A DNA stretch of 64,000 nucleotides from Mycobacterium branderi (GCF_010728725.1 NZ_AP022606.1:4402001-4466000); one strand, 5' to 3'. Positions 16,300-27,592 are shown, numbered from the stretch's first letter. Made by a program: numbers and translations. The notes: generated by a model from the letters alone, not told the origin.

Positions 16300-17859
16300 T
16301 TACTTCCTTTCCTCATCAACCACCCAACTACCCGGCACCATGGGAACCCTTGGGCCACCACCGAACTCATCACCACCCAACCTCGCCAACCCCCGCTCCA
16401 CAGCATCACCACGCACCGTCCCGGCAAAACCCAACGGCCCCGCCCCCTGCTCCGAGGCCACCGTCGGCCCGTCCCAGTCCGGGTCGAGCTCGACGTTCAT
16501 ATCCATGTACTTGTCGCCGCTCTCCGACTGCTTCGCCCGCCGGCGACGACGCGCCCGCGCCTGCTCCCGCGACCCTGCCGCCGCGGCAGCCGCCGCCGAA
16601 TCAGACTCCGGCGCCTTGCGTTTCGCACTGGAGCTGGCACTGGTAGGCATCCCCGACCCGACACCAATACCCGGCGGACCCACCACATAAGGGGGAAGAA
16701 AGCCCGTACCACCGGCGGGCGGCGGCGATCCCGGCAGCGGCGATGGACTGCCCGCCGTGCTCGCAGTGGCCGTGGGTGCGGGCGCCGGTGCGGTCGCAGG
16801 GGCCGCCGCGGCGGGCGCGGCCACCGTCGGAGCTATTGCGATGGCCGGCAGCGGGATGGGCATCGCGACCACCGGTGCGGGTGCCGGCGCAGGGGGCGCT
16901 GGCAGCCCGGCCAGGCCCGCCAACCCGGCGAAGCCACCTATTGCTCCGAAGGGCGCAATCGCGAAGATGGCGCCGGCCGCCAGCAACTCCGGCTGGGTTC
17001 CCAAAAACCCGGCTATCTGTGCGATATGGGTTGGCCAGTCGAACATCTCGAGCGCAACCAGATACTGAAAAGCCAACGCCGGATTTGTCTGGAGGTATAC
17101 GAAAAACTGTTGAAAATCCTCAAACAGTTCGAGGGCACGAACCACCCAGTAGATCGGTTGCCCCGGGTTGGTGTAGGCGTCGTAGGGCAGGCCGTTCACG
17201 GTGCCCTGAGCGGGGTTCCAATTGATCCCGAAGTTCTTCAGGACGTTCGCAATGAGATCGTCTAGCGGGTTGTCCACCGTTGGGTCGGGGAAGGGGTTTC
17301 CGGAGTCTTGGGTTGAGGCGTCGGACTTCTGAATCTGCGGTGCGGTGGTGGTTTGTGGTGTCGACGCCACTGCGGTGTCCGAGACGGCCTGATAAGTGCT
17401 CATCGTGGTGGCGGCCTGAACCCACATCCGCGCGTAGTCGGCCTCGTTGAGCGCGATCGGAATCGTGTTGATACCAAAGAAATTCGTCGCCACCAACACC
17501 GTATGCACCGCATGATTAGCCGCCAACCCGCCCAGCGTCGGCATCGCCGCCAGCGCGGCGGTATACGCCCCCGCCACACTCTCATGCGCAGCAGCCGCCG
17601 CAGCACTGTCAGCACTGGCCTGACTCAGCCACGCCAGATACGGCGCATGCGCCCCCACATACGCCTCGGCGGTCGGACCCTCCCACGCCCCGCCATGCAC
17701 CGACGCCAACAACGCGCCGAGTTCCTCTGCCACAGAAGCGTATTCAGAACTCAGCGACGACCACGTACCCGCCGCCGCCAACAACGGCCCCGGCCCCGGA
17801 CCACTACTGAGCAACGCCGAATGCACCTCCGGCGGCGAAGCCATCCACACCGGCGCCAT
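16300..17859 (-). CDS. PPE family protein, PPE-PPW subgroup (PPE4/PPE47-like)
   Basis: 519 residues. PPE domain in the first ~175 residues, then an about 200-residue variable middle with low-complexity Ala/Pro stretches, then the conserved end with RARRRRR, the [16 protein letters not shown] block, GFAGT and PMVPGSW. It should pair with the PE protein encoded directly upstream and be exported with EsxG/EsxH. The PE stop is five bases before ATG 17859, and a GTG one codon earlier is a possible alternative. Its first 527 bases are 99% identical to the PPE gene at 14067, its last ~300 bases about 90% identical, and the middle is unrelated. Confidence 0.92.
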   Translation of the reverse strand: MAPVWMASPPEVHSALLSSGPGPGPLLAAAGTWSSLSSEYASVAEELGALLASVHGGAWEGPTAEAYVGAHAPYLAWLSQASADSAAAAAAHESVAGAYTAALAAMPTLGGLAANHAVHTVLVATNFFGINTIPIALNEADYARMWVQAATTMSTYQAVSDTAVASTPQTTTAPQIQKSDASTQDSGNPFPDPTVDNPLDDLIANVLKNFGINWNPAQGTVNGLPYDAYTNPGQPIYWVVRALELFEDFQQFFVYLQTNPALAFQYLVALEMFDWPTHIAQIAGFLGTQPELLAAGAIFAIAPFGAIGGFAGLAGLAGLPAPPAPAPAPVVAMPIPLPAIAIAPTVAAPAAAAPATAPAPAPTATASTAGSPSPLPGSPPPAGGTGFLPPYVVGPPGIGVGSGMPTSASSSAKRKAPESDSAAAAAAAGSREQARARRRRRAKQSESGDKYMDMNVELDPDWDGPTVASEQGAGPLGFAGTVRGDAVERGLARLGGDEFGGGPRVPMVPGSWVVDEERK

Positions 17860-17862
17860 CAC
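17336..17862 (-). repeat. PPE duplication, copy 2 (5' half of PPE gene)
   Basis: Partner of 15004-15530, same orientation, about three mismatches. A direct repeat of this length and identity only 1.8 kb away could recombine and delete the EsxG/EsxH genes between. Confidence 0.92.
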
Positions 17863-17864
17863 CG

Positions 17865-18173
17865 TCAGCCGCCGGCGATCCCATACGACGCCGCGGCGGC
17901 CGCGTCTTTGGCGGCGTAGCCGGCACCGGACTCGGCGACACCGACGCCGGCCCGACCCAATTCCTGCACACCGCTCGCCACCACCGCGGCATGTTCGCCG
18001 CCCCGCACGCTGAGTCCGGCGGCGCTCTGCAGCGACACCGGGTCAGCGGCGGGAGGCACCACCGCGGAGATCACCGGTGCCGCGCCGGCATGGGCGGCCG
18101 CCAACCGGGCGGTCAACGCTTCGACAGCCGCACTTGCCGCGGCCAGGCCTTCGGGCACCACACGCAACGTCAT
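17865..18173 (-). CDS. PE family protein (PE5/PE29-like)
   Basis: 102 residues, starting [20 protein letters not shown] with the PE motif at positions 7-8, and containing the ESX export signal YxxxD/E-like element near the end ([17 protein letters not shown]). No PGRS or other C-terminal domain. Heterodimer partner of the PPE downstream. ATG 18173 has GAGGAG eight bases upstream; an in-frame upstream ATG lies next to the Zur palindrome and is rejected. First gene of the Zur-marked transcript. Confidence 0.92.
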   Translation of the reverse strand: MTLRVVPEGLAAASAAVEALTARLAAAHAGAAPVISAVVPPAADPVSLQSAAGLSVRGGEHAAVVASGVQELGRAGVGVAESGAGYAAKDAAAAASYGIAGG

Positions 18174-18198
18174 GCCGGCAACTCCTCGCACGCTCAAC

Positions 18199-18219
18199 TA
18201 ATGAACATGATTTTCATTA
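18199..18219 (-). promoter_or_regulatory. Zur-type zinc-repressor box upstream of PE-PPE-EsxG-EsxH
   Basis: A 21-base palindrome with arms TAATGAACAT and ATTTTCATTA around a central G (plus strand); only one arm position mismatches. The core TGAAAAT-C-ATGTTCA on the minus strand fits actinobacterial Zur boxes (TGAAAAT-N-ATTTTCA). It lies 26 bases upstream of the PE start and next to a GATAAT -10 candidate. In M. tuberculosis Zur controls both ESX-3 and the esxS/esxR group, as I recall. Confidence 0.8.
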
Positions 18220-18253
18220 TCTGGCATTGAATACGATGCGGCCCGGTATTTCA

Positions 18254-18270
18254 AGCCCGACGCACGGGCT
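18254..18270 (-). terminator. Hairpin after the third PPE gene
   Basis: AGCCCG, five-base loop, CGGGCT: a perfect six-base-pair stem starting 17 bases after the PPE stop at 18287. No U-tract follows, so at most a weak terminator separating this PPE from the Zur-controlled unit. Confidence 0.4.
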
Positions 18271-18286
18271 GGCGATCGTTTCGGGC

Positions 18287-19762
18287 TTACCGGTGATCGG
18301 CCTGGTCGGGCGCCCAGCTGCCGGGCAGCATCGGCAGGGCCGGGCCGCTGCCGAACCCGTCGCCGGCCAAGGTGGTCAGCCCGGCCGCCGCGGCAGCCGT
18401 TTTGGTGCGTATCGCGCCCGCGAAACCGACCGGCCCGGCACCTTGATCCGAGGCAACCGTCGACGTGCCGGGCCCGGCCCAGTCCGGCTCGACCTCGACG
18501 TTCATCTCCATGAACTCGTCGCCGTGCCCGCGCAGCCCGGCTCGCCGGCGTCGCCTCGCCCGCTTGTGCTCCCGCGCGGCTGTCGCGGCCGCCGCGGCGG
18601 CGTCGGGCTCCGGGGCCTTCCTCCTGGCACCTGCACGGTCGCTGGCGCTCATGCCGGAGTCGAATCCGATGCCGGGAGGCCCGACGAGGTAGGGAGCAGC
18701 GAAACTTGCGGCGGCCGGGGCAGGCGGTGCCGCCGGTGCACTGGCGGCGGTGACCGAGCTGGGCGCCGGCGTCGATGCGGTGGTCGTCGCCGGGGCCGGC
18801 ACCGTCGGCGCAACCGACGGCGACAGCCCGGCGGCCGGCAACGTCTTGGACGGAGCCGGCGCGGATACCGCGTGGGGTGCCGTCGCAGCGGCCGGTTGAG
18901 GCATGCCCGCCAAGCCGGCCAGCGCGGCGAAACCCCCTGCGAATCCGGCGTTGACGGCAGTGAGACCGACTGCGGCCGCGATCAGTTCCGGTTGGAACGC
19001 ATTGATGAACTCGCCCAGGTGACCGATTTCGTCGGCGATGAGTGCCGGGATATCGCTTTCCAGCTGCGATAGCGCCGCGGCGGGATTGGACGGAAACTCC
19101 GCGAAGTCCCTGCCGAGGGTGTCGGTGATTTCCGTGACCCGATTGACGTACCAACTCGGGTCGTACGGGTTGCCGCCGTCGTTGTCGATGATGTCCTGGG
19201 TACCGCCGTTGTTGGTGCTGTCGGATTTCTGGATCTGCGGCGCCGGCGCGGTACTGGGTGTCGACGCCACCGCGCTACCTGCGACGGCCTGGTAGGTGGT
19301 CATCGTGACGGCCGCCTGCACCCACATCCGGGCATAGTCGGCCTCGTTGAGCGCAATCGGAATCGTGTTGACACCAAAGAAATTCGTCGCCAACAACACC
19401 GCATGCATTGCATGGTTGGCCGCCAACTCGGCCAGCGTCGGCATCGCGGCCAGCGCCGCGGTGTAGGCCGCAGCCGCAATCTCGTGCTGGGCCGCCGCTG
19501 CTGCGCTGTCGGCGCTGGCCTGCGTCAGCCACGCCACATACGGCACATGCGCCGCCACGTACGACTCCGCGCTGGGCCCCTGCCATGCCGCGCCCTGCAC
19601 ATTGGCGAGCAGCGCGGTGAGTTCGTCGGCAACCGAGGCGTACTCAGCGCTCAAAGACGACCACGCGGCGGCGGCAGCCAACAACGACCCCGGTCCGGGA
19701 CCGCTGCTCAGCAACGCCGAATGCACCTCCGGCGGTGAAGCCATCCAGACCGGCGCCGTCAT
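18287..19762 (-). CDS. PPE family protein, PPE-PPW subgroup
   Basis: 491 residues, starting [20 protein letters not shown]. The PPE domain is clearly related to, but not copied from, the other two (many differences). Its end keeps PMLPGSW, while the first PPW motif is GFAGA rather than GFxGT. The basic segment is HKRARRRRR. It lies 45 bases downstream of ctaB on the same strand with no good ribosome-binding site visible, and upstream of the Zur box, so it is not part of the zinc-marked transcript and has no PE partner of its own. Confidence 0.9.
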   Translation of the reverse strand: MTAPVWMASPPEVHSALLSSGPGPGSLLAAAAAWSSLSAEYASVADELTALLANVQGAAWQGPSAESYVAAHVPYVAWLTQASADSAAAAAQHEIAAAAYTAALAAMPTLAELAANHAMHAVLLATNFFGVNTIPIALNEADYARMWVQAAVTMTTYQAVAGSAVASTPSTAPAPQIQKSDSTNNGGTQDIIDNDGGNPYDPSWYVNRVTEITDTLGRDFAEFPSNPAAALSQLESDIPALIADEIGHLGEFINAFQPELIAAAVGLTAVNAGFAGGFAALAGLAGMPQPAAATAPHAVSAPAPSKTLPAAGLSPSVAPTVPAPATTTASTPAPSSVTAASAPAAPPAPAAASFAAPYLVGPPGIGFDSGMSASDRAGARRKAPEPDAAAAAATAAREHKRARRRRRAGLRGHGDEFMEMNVEVEPDWAGPGTSTVASDQGAGPVGFAGAIRTKTAAAAAGLTTLAGDGFGSGPALPMLPGSWAPDQADHR

Positions 19763-19807
19763 CTGCAGGTAGTCGCCCGGCGGCGGGAAAAAGTTCCGTC
19801 GGATTTT

Positions 19808-20722
19808 CTAGAGCAGGGTCGGCAACGCGATCGCGGAGTCGAGCGCCAGCGCACAGAACACCACGGCCAGGTAGTTGTTCGACTGCAGGAACAGCCGCAG
19901 CGGCTTGACCGGCTCGCCGCGGCACACGCCGGCGTAGAGCTGGTGCGCCATCGCCAGGAACCACACCCCCGCCACGACCGCCACTGCCGTGTACAGCCAT
20001 CCGGCGGCCAGCGCCAGCACCAGCGTCGCCGCCACGGTCAGCCAGGTGTAGACCAGGATCTGCCTGGTGACGTGGCGCTCGGTCGCCACCGCGGGCAGCA
20101 TCGGCACGCCGGCCGCCTGGTAGTCCTCCTTGTAGCGCATCGCCAGCGCCCAGGTGTGCGGCGGCGTCCAGAAGAAGATGATCGCGAACATCACCAGCGC
20201 GGGCCAACCGATCGTGCCGGTGACCGCCGACCAGCCGATCATCACCGGCATGCACCCGGCCGCCCCGCCCCACACCACGTTCTGCGACGTGCGGCGCTTC
20301 AGCAGCAGCGTGTAGACGAACACGTAGAACGCGATCGTGGCGACGGCCAGCAGTCCCGACAGCAGGTTCGTCGTCCACCACAGCCAGAAGAACGAGCCGA
20401 CGCTGCACGCCAGACCGAACACCAGCGCGTGTCGGGTCGGCACGCTGGCCCGGGCCAGCGGCCGTCGTGCGGTGCGCTTCATCACCTTGTCGATGTCGGC
20501 GTCGGCGACACAGTTCAGGGTGTTGGCGCCACCGGCGGCCAGCATCCCGCCAATCAGCGTGTTGAGAATCGGCAACGGGTTCACCGTGCCGCGGTCGGCC
20601 AGCAGCATCGCCGGTATTGCGGTAACCAGCAACAGCTCGATGACCCGCGGCTTGGTCAGCGCCAGGTACGCCAAAACCGTGGTGCGTACCTTGCTCGGCG
20701 CGACGCGCCCGCGAACGCTCAC
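19808..20722 (-). CDS. ctaB: Protoheme IX farnesyltransferase (heme O synthase) CtaB
   Basis: 304 residues, UbiA-family membrane prenyltransferase with about nine helices. It attaches farnesyl diphosphate to protoheme to make heme O, the substrate of CtaA. The two Asp-rich motifs are [20 protein letters not shown] and the second-loop [13 protein letters not shown]. The GTG at 20722 is chosen because GAGGAG lies eight bases upstream and it gives the same start as Rv1451; a longer open frame upstream has no family similarity. A TACCAT -10 candidate is about 50 bases upstream. Divergent from tkt. Confidence 0.93.
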   Translation of the reverse strand: MSVRGRVAPSKVRTTVLAYLALTKPRVIELLLVTAIPAMLLADRGTVNPLPILNTLIGGMLAAGGANTLNCVADADIDKVMKRTARRPLARASVPTRHALVFGLACSVGSFFWLWWTTNLLSGLLAVATIAFYVFVYTLLLKRRTSQNVVWGGAAGCMPVMIGWSAVTGTIGWPALVMFAIIFFWTPPHTWALAMRYKEDYQAAGVPMLPAVATERHVTRQILVYTWLTVAATLVLALAAGWLYTAVAVVAGVWFLAMAHQLYAGVCRGEPVKPLRLFLQSNNYLAVVFCALALDSAIALPTLL

Positions 20723-20929
20723 GCAATAACTCCTCGGGTCGCAGCAGCGCGCAGCTTCTACTACAGACGATGGTAGACCGCGCCCCCGCGCCGCCCACAC
20801 CGCAGGGTCGATTTGGCGCGCCGGTTTACCCGGCGAACGAAAGTGGTACGTCGAAATCTTCACCTGCCTCGACGCAGGATCCCGCACTAGGGTGGGAGTG
20901 GATTAGCTGCCGACCCGAGGAATTGAGTC
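20723..20929. promoter_or_regulatory. Divergent ctaB / tkt promoter region
   Basis: 207 bases without a gene. For ctaB a TACCAT hexamer is at 20771-20776 (minus strand). For tkt a TAGGGT hexamer around 20887 lies about 40 bases before the GTG start, which has GAGGAATTGAG as ribosome-binding site. No operator-like palindrome was recognised. Confidence 0.4.
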
Positions 20930-23017
20930 GTGACCACACTGGAAGACATCTCTGCGCTCACCCGACCGCACCACCCCGATGACTGGACCGAGATCGACTC
21001 GGCTGCCGTCGACACCGTGCGGGTGCTGGCGGCCGACGCCGTCCAGAAGGTCGGCAACGGCCATCCCGGCACCGCGATGAGCCTGGCCCCGCTGGCATAC
21101 ACGCTGTTTCAGCGGACGATGCGCCACGACCCCAGTGACACCACCTGGCTGGGCCGCGACCGGTTTGTCCTGTCGGCCGGGCATTCCAGCCTGACTCTCT
21201 ACATTCAGCTCTACCTCGGCGGGTTCGGCCTCGAGCTGTCCGACATCCAGTCTCTGCGCACCTGGGGCTCCAAGACACCCGGCCACCCCGAGTTCCGGCA
21301 CACCAAGGGCGTGGAGATCACCACCGGGCCGCTGGGCCAGGGCCTGGCGTCGGCGGTCGGGATGGCGATGGCATCGCGCTACGAGCGCGGCCTGTTCGAC
21401 CCGGACGCCGCCCCCGGAACCAGCCCCTTCGACCACTACATCTATGTGATCGCCTCCGACGGCGACATCGAGGAGGGCGTGACCTCGGAGGCGTCGTCGC
21501 TGGCCGCGGTCCAGCAACTCGGCAACCTGATCGTGTTCTACGACCACAACCAGATCTCCATCGAGGACGACACCAACATCGCGCTCTGCGAGGACACCGC
21601 GGCCCGGTACGAGGCTTACGGCTGGCACGTGCAGCGGGTCGAGGGCGGCGAGAACGTCGTCGGCATCGAGGAGGCCATCGCCAACGCCAAGGCCGTCACC
21701 GACCGGCCGTCGTTCATCGAACTGCGCACCATCATCGGCTATCCGGCGCCGAACGCGATGAACACCGGCAAGGCGCACGGCGCGGCGCTCGGCGAGGAGG
21801 AGGTCGCCGCGGTCAAGAAGGTCCTCGGCTTCGACCCGGACAAGACGTTCGAGGTGCGCGACGACGTTCTGGCTCACACCCGCAAGCTGGTGGACCGCGG
21901 CAGAGAGGCGCACGAGCGCTGGCAGCCGGAGTTCGACGCGTGGGCACAACGCGAACCGGAACGCAAGAAGCTGCTGGACCGGTTGACGGCCGAAGAACTG
22001 CCCGATGGCTGGGACGCCGACGTCCCGCACTGGGAGCCGGGATCCGCCGAGGTCGCCACCCGCAAGGCTTCCGGTGCGGTGCTGAACGCGGTAGCGCCCA
22101 AGCTGCCCGAGCTGTGGGGTGGTTCGGCCGACCTTGCCGAGAGCAACCTCACCACGATCAACAACGCGGATTCCTTTGGGCCGCCATCGATTTCGACCAA
22201 GGAGTTCACCGCGTCCTGGTACGGCCGGGTGCTGCATTTCGGGGTGCGCGAGCACGCGATGGGCGCCATCTTGTCGGGCATCGTGCTGCACGGCCCGACC
22301 CGGGCCTACGGCGGCACGTTCCTGCAGTTCTCCGATTACATGCGCCCGGCGGTGCGACTGGCGTCCCTGATGGACATCGACACCATCTACGTGTGGACGC
22401 ACGACTCGATCGGCCTTGGTGAAGACGGGCCGACCCATCAGCCCATCGAGCACCTCTCGGCGTTGCGGGCGATTCCGAACCTGTCGGTGGTGCGCCCGGG
22501 CGACGCCAACGAGACCGCCTACGCCTGGCGGTCAATATTGGCGCGCGGCAACGGCAGTGGGCCGGTCGGGTTGTGTCTGACCCGCCAAGGCCTGCCGGTG
22601 CTGGAGGGCACCAGCTACGAGGGCGTCTCGAAAGGCGGCTACATCCTCGGCGACGACGGCGGGGAACCCGACGTCGTGCTGATCGCCACCGGCTCGGAGC
22701 TGCAGATCGCCGTTGCAGCCAAGAAAGCTTTGGCGGACAAGGGTATTGCGGCGCGCGTGGTGTCGATGCCGTGTCTGGAGTGGTTCGAGTCGCAACCCGA
22801 GGACTACCGCGACAGTGTGCTGCCGCCGAGCGTGTCGGCCAGGGTGGCCGTCGAGGCCGGCGTCGCGCAATGCTGGCACAAGCTCGTCGGCGACACGGGT
22901 CAGATCGTGTCGATCGAGCATTACGGCGAATCCGCGGACTACAAGACCCTGTTCCGCGAATTCGGGTTCACCCACGAAGCCGTCGTCGACGCCGCCGAAC
23001 GGGCACTGGACAACTGA
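20930..23017 (+). CDS. tkt: Transketolase
   Basis: 695 residues, standard length. TPP enzyme of the non-oxidative pentose-phosphate pathway transferring two-carbon units. The N-terminal half has [16 protein letters not shown] and the TPP/Mg motif [13 protein letters not shown], and the central part has the transketolase signature [16 protein letters not shown] start with GAGGAA seven bases upstream. First gene of tkt-tal-zwf2-opcA-pgl, all overlapping or closely spaced. Counterpart of Rv1449c. Confidence 0.97.
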   Translation: MTTLEDISALTRPHHPDDWTEIDSAAVDTVRVLAADAVQKVGNGHPGTAMSLAPLAYTLFQRTMRHDPSDTTWLGRDRFVLSAGHSSLTLYIQLYLGGFGLELSDIQSLRTWGSKTPGHPEFRHTKGVEITTGPLGQGLASAVGMAMASRYERGLFDPDAAPGTSPFDHYIYVIASDGDIEEGVTSEASSLAAVQQLGNLIVFYDHNQISIEDDTNIALCEDTAARYEAYGWHVQRVEGGENVVGIEEAIANAKAVTDRPSFIELRTIIGYPAPNAMNTGKAHGAALGEEEVAAVKKVLGFDPDKTFEVRDDVLAHTRKLVDRGREAHERWQPEFDAWAQREPERKKLLDRLTAEELPDGWDADVPHWEPGSAEVATRKASGAVLNAVAPKLPELWGGSADLAESNLTTINNADSFGPPSISTKEFTASWYGRVLHFGVREHAMGAILSGIVLHGPTRAYGGTFLQFSDYMRPAVRLASLMDIDTIYVWTHDSIGLGEDGPTHQPIEHLSALRAIPNLSVVRPGDANETAYAWRSILARGNGSGPVGLCLTRQGLPVLEGTSYEGVSKGGYILGDDGGEPDVVLIATGSELQIAVAAKKALADKGIAARVVSMPCLEWFESQPEDYRDSVLPPSVSARVAVEAGVAQCWHKLVGDTGQIVSIEHYGESADYKTLFREFGFTHEAVVDAAERALDN

Positions 23018-23033
23018 GAAGGAGGAAGTGCCA

Positions 23034-24152
23034 ATGACTCAGAATCCGAACCTCGCCGCGCTGAGCGCGGCGGGGGTATCCGTGTGGCTGGATGATTTGT
23101 CGCGAGAGCGGTTGCGGTCCGGCAACTTACAGGAACTGATCGACACCAGGAGCGTCGTCGGCGTCACCACCAACCCGACGATCTTCCAGAAAGCTTTCGC
23201 GGAGAGCGACGTGTACGACGACCAGCTGGCCGAGCTGGCCTCACGCGGCGCCGACGTGGACGCGACGGTCCGTACCGTCACCACCGACGACGTGCGCGAT
23301 GCCTGCGACGTGCTGAGGCGTGAGTGGGAGGCCTCCGACGGAGTCGACGGTCGGGTGTCGATCGAGGTCGACCCGCGGCTGGCGCACGATACCGACAAGA
23401 CCATCGCCCAGGCCGTCGAGCTGTGGAAGATCGTCGACCGGCCCAACCTGTTCATCAAGATTCCGGCCACCGAGGCTGGGCTGCCGGCCATCAGCGCGAC
23501 CCTGGCGGAAGGGATTTCGGTCAACGTGACGCTGATCTTCTCCGTGGAACGGCACCGCGCGGTGATGGACGCCTACCTCAAAGGCCTGGAGGCGGCCAAG
23601 AAGGCCGGTCACGACCTGTCCAAGATCCACTCGGTGGCATCGTTTTTCGTCTCCCGGGTGGACACCGAAGTCGACAAGCGGCTGGAGAAGATCGGCACCC
23701 CCGAGGCGCTGGCACTGCGCGGCCAGGCCGGGGTGGCCAATGCCCGGCTCGCCTACGCCGCATACCAAGAGGTGTTCGTCGGCGGGGATGCCTACGAGAA
23801 GCTCAAGGCCGACGGCGCACGGGTGCAGCGGCCGCTGTGGGCGTCGACCGGTGTGAAGAACCCCGACTATTCGGACACCCTCTACGTCACCGAGCTGGTC
23901 GCCCCCAATACGGTGAACACCATGCCCGAGAAGACGATTGAGGCCGTCGCCGATCACGGTGTCATCACCGGCGACACCGTTACCGGAACCTCAGCGGCGG
24001 CGCAGGAGGTGTTCGACAAGCTCGACGCGGTCGGTGTCGACCTGACCGACGTGTTCGTCGTGCTGGAGAACGAAGGCGTGCAGAAGTTCGAGGAATCCTG
24101 GAACGAGCTGCTGAAGGAAACCCAAGCCCAGCTCGACTCCACCAGCAAGTGA
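23034..24152 (+). CDS. tal: Transaldolase
   Basis: 372 residues, the longer actinobacterial form. It transfers dihydroxyacetone units between sugar phosphates. The Schiff-base lysine lies in [13 protein letters not shown], and the N-terminal signature is [17 protein letters not shown] is nine bases before ATG 23034, 16 bases after the tkt stop. Its stop overlaps the zwf2 GTG. Counterpart of Rv1448c. Confidence 0.96.
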   Translation: MTQNPNLAALSAAGVSVWLDDLSRERLRSGNLQELIDTRSVVGVTTNPTIFQKAFAESDVYDDQLAELASRGADVDATVRTVTTDDVRDACDVLRREWEASDGVDGRVSIEVDPRLAHDTDKTIAQAVELWKIVDRPNLFIKIPATEAGLPAISATLAEGISVNVTLIFSVERHRAVMDAYLKGLEAAKKAGHDLSKIHSVASFFVSRVDTEVDKRLEKIGTPEALALRGQAGVANARLAYAAYQEVFVGGDAYEKLKADGARVQRPLWASTGVKNPDYSDTLYVTELVAPNTVNTMPEKTIEAVADHGVITGDTVTGTSAAAQEVFDKLDAVGVDLTDVFVVLENEGVQKFEESWNELLKETQAQLDSTSK

Positions 24153-25756
24153 GCCCGGCCGGTGCCCGGCTCGGTGCGGGGCAGTGGCAAACGCCCCGTG
24201 GCGATCGCAAGCGCGGCGAAGCCGGGCGCAGCGGGTCGCCACCAAACCCATTGCGGGACAAGCGCGATAAGCGGCTGCCCCGGATCGCGCCGTCGTGCGG
24301 CTTGGTGATCTTCGGAGTCACCGGCGACCTGGCCCGCAAGAAGGTGATGCCGGCCGTCTACGACCTGGCCAACCGGGGCCTACTGCCGCCCACGTTTGCC
24401 TTGGTCGGCTTCGCCCGTCGCGAGTGGGAGGACGAGGATTTTGCCCAGGAGGTGTACGAGGCGGTCAAGGAGCACGCCCGCACACCGTTTCGCCAGGCGA
24501 TCTGGGACCGGCTGGCCGAGGGAATCCGGTTCGTGCAAGGCACTTTCGATGACGATGCCGCTTTCGTCCGGCTGGCCGCGTGCCTGGAGAAGCTCGACGC
24601 CGAGCGAGGCACAGGCGGCAATCACGCTTTCTATTTGGCGATCCCGCCCAAGTCGTTCCCGACGGTCTGCGAGCAGCTGGACCGGTCGGGGCTGGCGCGT
24701 CCGCACGACGGCCAGTGGAGCCGGGTGGTGATCGAGAAGCCGTTCGGCCACGACCTCGACAGCGCCCGCGAACTCAACAAGGTGGTCAACAGCGTCTTCC
24801 CGGAGGAGTCGGTCTTTCGCATCGACCACTACCTGGGCAAGGAGACCGTGCAGAACATCTTGGCGTTGCGGTTCGCCAACCAGCTGTTCGACCCGATCTG
24901 GAACGCGCACTACGTCGACCATGTGCAGATCACCATGGCCGAAGACATCGGCCTGGGCGGGCGCGCCGGCTATTACGACGGGATCGGCGCCGCTCGCGAC
25001 GTGATCCAAAACCATCTGATGCAGTTGTTGGCTCTGACCGCGATGGAGGAGCCGGTCAGCTTCCAGCCCACCGAACTGCAGACCGAGAAGATCAAGGTGC
25101 TCTCGGCCACCCAACTGGCGCAGCCGCTGGACGAGACCACCAGCCGCGGCCAGTACACCGCCGGCTGGCAGGGCGGCCAGAAAGTGGTCGGCCTGCTCGA
25201 CGAGGAGGGGTTCTCGAAAGACTCGGTCACCGAGACGTTCGCGGCCATCACGCTGGAGGTCGACACCCGTCGCTGGGCGGGGGTGCCGTTCTACCTGCGC
25301 ACGGGAAAACGGCTGGGCCGCAGGGTGACTGAGATCGCACTGGTGTTCAAGCGTGCACCGCATCTGCCGTTCGACGCCACCATGACCGACGAGTTGGGCA
25401 CCAATGCGCTGGTGATCCGGGTGCAGCCGGACGAAGGGGTCACGTTGCGGTTCGGCTCCAAGGTACCCGGCACCGCGATGGAGGTCCGCGACGTCAACAT
25501 GGACTTCTCCTACGGCTCGGCGTTCGCCGAGGATTCGCCGGAGGCTTACGAGCGGTTGATCCTCGACGTGTTGCTGGGTGAACCGTCGCTGTTTCCGGTC
25601 AACGAGGAAGTCGAATTGGCTTGGGAGATACTCGATCCGGTGCTGGACAATTGGGCCGCTCACGGGAAACCCGAGCCGTACGAGGCCGGCACCTGGGGTC
25701 CGGCGTCGTCGTTCGAGATGCTGCGCCGCACAGGCCGGGAATGGCGGCGGCCGTGA
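24149..25756 (+). CDS. zwf2: Glucose-6-phosphate 1-dehydrogenase Zwf2
   Basis: 535 residues from GTG 24149, overlapping the tal stop by four. Coenzyme motif [11 protein letters not shown] near residue 55 and active-site motif [13 protein letters not shown] near residue 225. First committed step of the oxidative pentose-phosphate pathway. The first ~30 residues are a Gly/Arg-rich stretch not found in relatives, and family similarity begins at [15 protein letters not shown], so a later start is possible although no internal start codon there is obvious. OpcA, encoded next, is its activator in actinobacteria. Counterpart of Rv1447c. Confidence 0.95.
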   Translation: MSPAGARLGAGQWQTPRGDRKRGEAGRSGSPPNPLRDKRDKRLPRIAPSCGLVIFGVTGDLARKKVMPAVYDLANRGLLPPTFALVGFARREWEDEDFAQEVYEAVKEHARTPFRQAIWDRLAEGIRFVQGTFDDDAAFVRLAACLEKLDAERGTGGNHAFYLAIPPKSFPTVCEQLDRSGLARPHDGQWSRVVIEKPFGHDLDSARELNKVVNSVFPEESVFRIDHYLGKETVQNILALRFANQLFDPIWNAHYVDHVQITMAEDIGLGGRAGYYDGIGAARDVIQNHLMQLLALTAMEEPVSFQPTELQTEKIKVLSATQLAQPLDETTSRGQYTAGWQGGQKVVGLLDEEGFSKDSVTETFAAITLEVDTRRWAGVPFYLRTGKRLGRRVTEIALVFKRAPHLPFDATMTDELGTNALVIRVQPDEGVTLRFGSKVPGTAMEVRDVNMDFSYGSAFAEDSPEAYERLILDVLLGEPSLFPVNEEVELAWEILDPVLDNWAAHGKPEPYEAGTWGPASSFEMLRRTGREWRRP

Positions 25757-26664
25757 TTATCGATATGCCGGACACCAGCACCACCGTCATCAACAAGAAG
25801 CTCGACGAGTTGCGGGAAAGGGTCGGCGCGGTAACGATGGGCCGAGTTTTGACGTTGGTCATCGCGCCGGACAGCGAAGCGGTACTGGAGGAGTCCATCG
25901 AGGCGGCCAACGCGGCCAGCCACGAGCATCCCAGCCGGGTGATCGTGGTGATGAACCGCGACGCCGACGCTCCCGTGGCACGGTTGGATGCCCAGCTGCG
26001 GGTCGGCGGTGACAGTGGCGCCGGCGAGGTGGTGGTGCTGTGGCTGTCGGGTCCGCTGGCCGGCCACTCCGCCAGCGTCGTCGTGCCGTTCCTGTTGCCC
26101 GACATCCCGGTGGTGGCGTGGTGGCCGGACATCGCGCCCGCGGTGCCGGCTCAGGATCCCTTGGGCAAGTTGGCGATTCGGCGCATCACCGACGCCACTA
26201 ACGGCGTGGACCCGCTGTCGGCGATCAAAAGCCGACTGCCCGGATACACGCCCGGCGACACCGACCTGGCCTGGAGCCGCATCACCTATTGGCGGGCGCT
26301 CCTCGCCTCGGCGGTGGATCAACCGCCGCACGAGCCGATCACGTCGGCGCTGGTGTCCGGCCTGAAGACCGAGCCGGCATTGGATGTGCTGGCCGGCTGG
26401 CTGGCCAGCCGCATCGAGGGTCCGGTGCGGCGCGCGGTCGGCGAGCTCAAGGTCGAACTGGTGCGCACCACCGAGACCATCACATTGAGCCGCCCACAGG
26501 AAGGGGTGACGGCTACATTGAGTCGCACCGCCAAGCCGGACGCACTGGTTCCCTTGCCGCGCAGGGAAACCCGCGAGTGTCTGGCGGAGGACCTGCGGCG
26601 GCTGGATCCGGACGCCATCTACTGTTCCGCGCTGGAAGGAATCGATCGGGTGGAGTATCTATGA
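25753..26664 (+). CDS. opcA: Glucose-6-phosphate dehydrogenase assembly/activator protein OpcA
   Basis: 303 residues from GTG 25753 (GTGA overlap with zwf2), the same length as Rv1446c. OpcA stimulates G6PDH and is always encoded beside it in actinobacteria. Conserved blocks include [23 protein letters not shown] and the C-terminal [13 protein letters not shown]. No cofactor motif. Overlaps pgl as ATGA. Confidence 0.93.
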   Translation: MIIDMPDTSTTVINKKLDELRERVGAVTMGRVLTLVIAPDSEAVLEESIEAANAASHEHPSRVIVVMNRDADAPVARLDAQLRVGGDSGAGEVVVLWLSGPLAGHSASVVVPFLLPDIPVVAWWPDIAPAVPAQDPLGKLAIRRITDATNGVDPLSAIKSRLPGYTPGDTDLAWSRITYWRALLASAVDQPPHEPITSALVSGLKTEPALDVLAGWLASRIEGPVRRAVGELKVELVRTTETITLSRPQEGVTATLSRTAKPDALVPLPRRETRECLAEDLRRLDPDAIYCSALEGIDRVEYL

Positions 26665-27407
26665 GCACCAATGTTGAGACGTTTCCCGACAGCGACGCCC
26701 TGGCCGCCGCGGCTGGCCAACGATTGATCGACGTGATCGGGGCAGCGATAGCCGCGCGAGGGCGGGCGCTGGTGGTGCTGACGGGGGGTGGCAACGGCAA
26801 CCGGCTGCTGGGATACCTCAGAACGCAGCAACGGCGCATCGACTGGACACGAGTGCACCTGTTCTGGGGCGACGAGCGCTATGTGCCCGAGGACGACGAC
26901 GAGCGCAACGAGAAACAAGCCCGGGCCGCGTTGCTGGATCACATCGACATCCCGGCCCGCAACGTGCATGCCATGCCGGCCAGCGACGGCGAATTCGACA
27001 GCGACCTGGCCGCCGCGGCGCTGGCGTATGAACAGGTCCTGGCCGCCAACGCCGAATCCGGCGAGCCCGCACCCGATTTCGACGTCCATTTGCTGGGCGT
27101 GGGACCCGAGGGCCACATCAATTCCCTGTTCCCCGACGCACCCGCCGTGCGCGAAACCGCCCGGCTGGTGGTCGCTGTCGACGATTCGCCGAAACCGCCG
27201 CCGGAACGCATCACGTTGACCCTGCCCGCGGTCCGGAGGGCCCGCGAAGTCTGGCTGATGGTGTCTGGCGCGGAGAAAGCCGAGGCCGTGGCCGCAGGCG
27301 TCGGCGGCGCCGACCCGGTCTCGTGCCCGGCCGCCGGCGCGGTGGGACGGGAGAACACGGTCTGGTTTCTGGACAGCGAAGCGGCCAGCAAGCTGCCCAG
27401 TAGCTAG
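26661..27407 (+). CDS. pgl: 6-phosphogluconolactonase
   Basis: 248 residues. Hydrolyses 6-phosphogluconolactone made by Zwf2. Family motifs are [44 protein letters not shown] and the C-terminal [10 protein letters not shown]. Last gene of the pentose-phosphate operon; ATG overlaps the opcA stop. Counterpart of Rv1445c (devB). Its stop lies in the palindrome GCTAGC, shared with a short reverse frame. Confidence 0.95.
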   Translation: MSTNVETFPDSDALAAAAGQRLIDVIGAAIAARGRALVVLTGGGNGNRLLGYLRTQQRRIDWTRVHLFWGDERYVPEDDDERNEKQARAALLDHIDIPARNVHAMPASDGEFDSDLAAAALAYEQVLAANAESGEPAPDFDVHLLGVGPEGHINSLFPDAPAVRETARLVVAVDDSPKPPPERITLTLPAVRRAREVWLMVSGAEKAEAVAAGVGGADPVSCPAAGAVGRENTVWFLDSEAASKLPSS

Positions 27408-27496
27408 CTCCGCTGCTCGGCCTGCCCGTCGGCGTAGCCCGCGGCATACTCCTCGAGCCGTCGAGCGGTGTCGCGTTGCGCGGCGCTGGGCGTCAT
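27404..27496 (-). CDS. Possible 30-residue protein converging on pgl
   Basis: A short frame encoding [20 protein letters not shown] and ten more residues, mostly one charged helix, ending RS before a TAG in the same CTAG as the pgl stop. Codon use looks mycobacterial. No ribosome-binding site or clear -10 was found, and the function is unknown. It could be chance. Confidence 0.3.
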   Translation of the reverse strand: MTPSAAQRDTARRLEEYAAGYADGQAEQRS

Positions 27497-27579
27497 GACG
27501 TGACGCCGATCCCGCTCACAGTGTCGCTGGTGCATACCCGATCAGATGCACTATCGGCGGCGGCGGTTCCGCGCGTGGT

Positions 27580-27585
27580 CATAAT
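27580..27585 (+). promoter_or_regulatory. -10 hexamer of the gene at 27593 (leaderless)
   Basis: CATAAT (five of six matches to TATAAT) ends seven bases before the ATG at 27593, with no Shine-Dalgarno between. Confidence 0.5.
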
Positions 27586-27592
27586 GATCGTC

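Noticed and set aside
14067..17862. Insertion sequence or transposon behind the PPE duplication
   Set aside because: No transposase, terminal inverted repeats or target duplication was seen; the repeats are coding and confined to PPE/PE genes.
20903..22453. 516-codon open frame antisense to tkt
   Set aside because: The transketolase sequence on the other strand is complete and conserved; the antisense product has biased composition and no family similarity.
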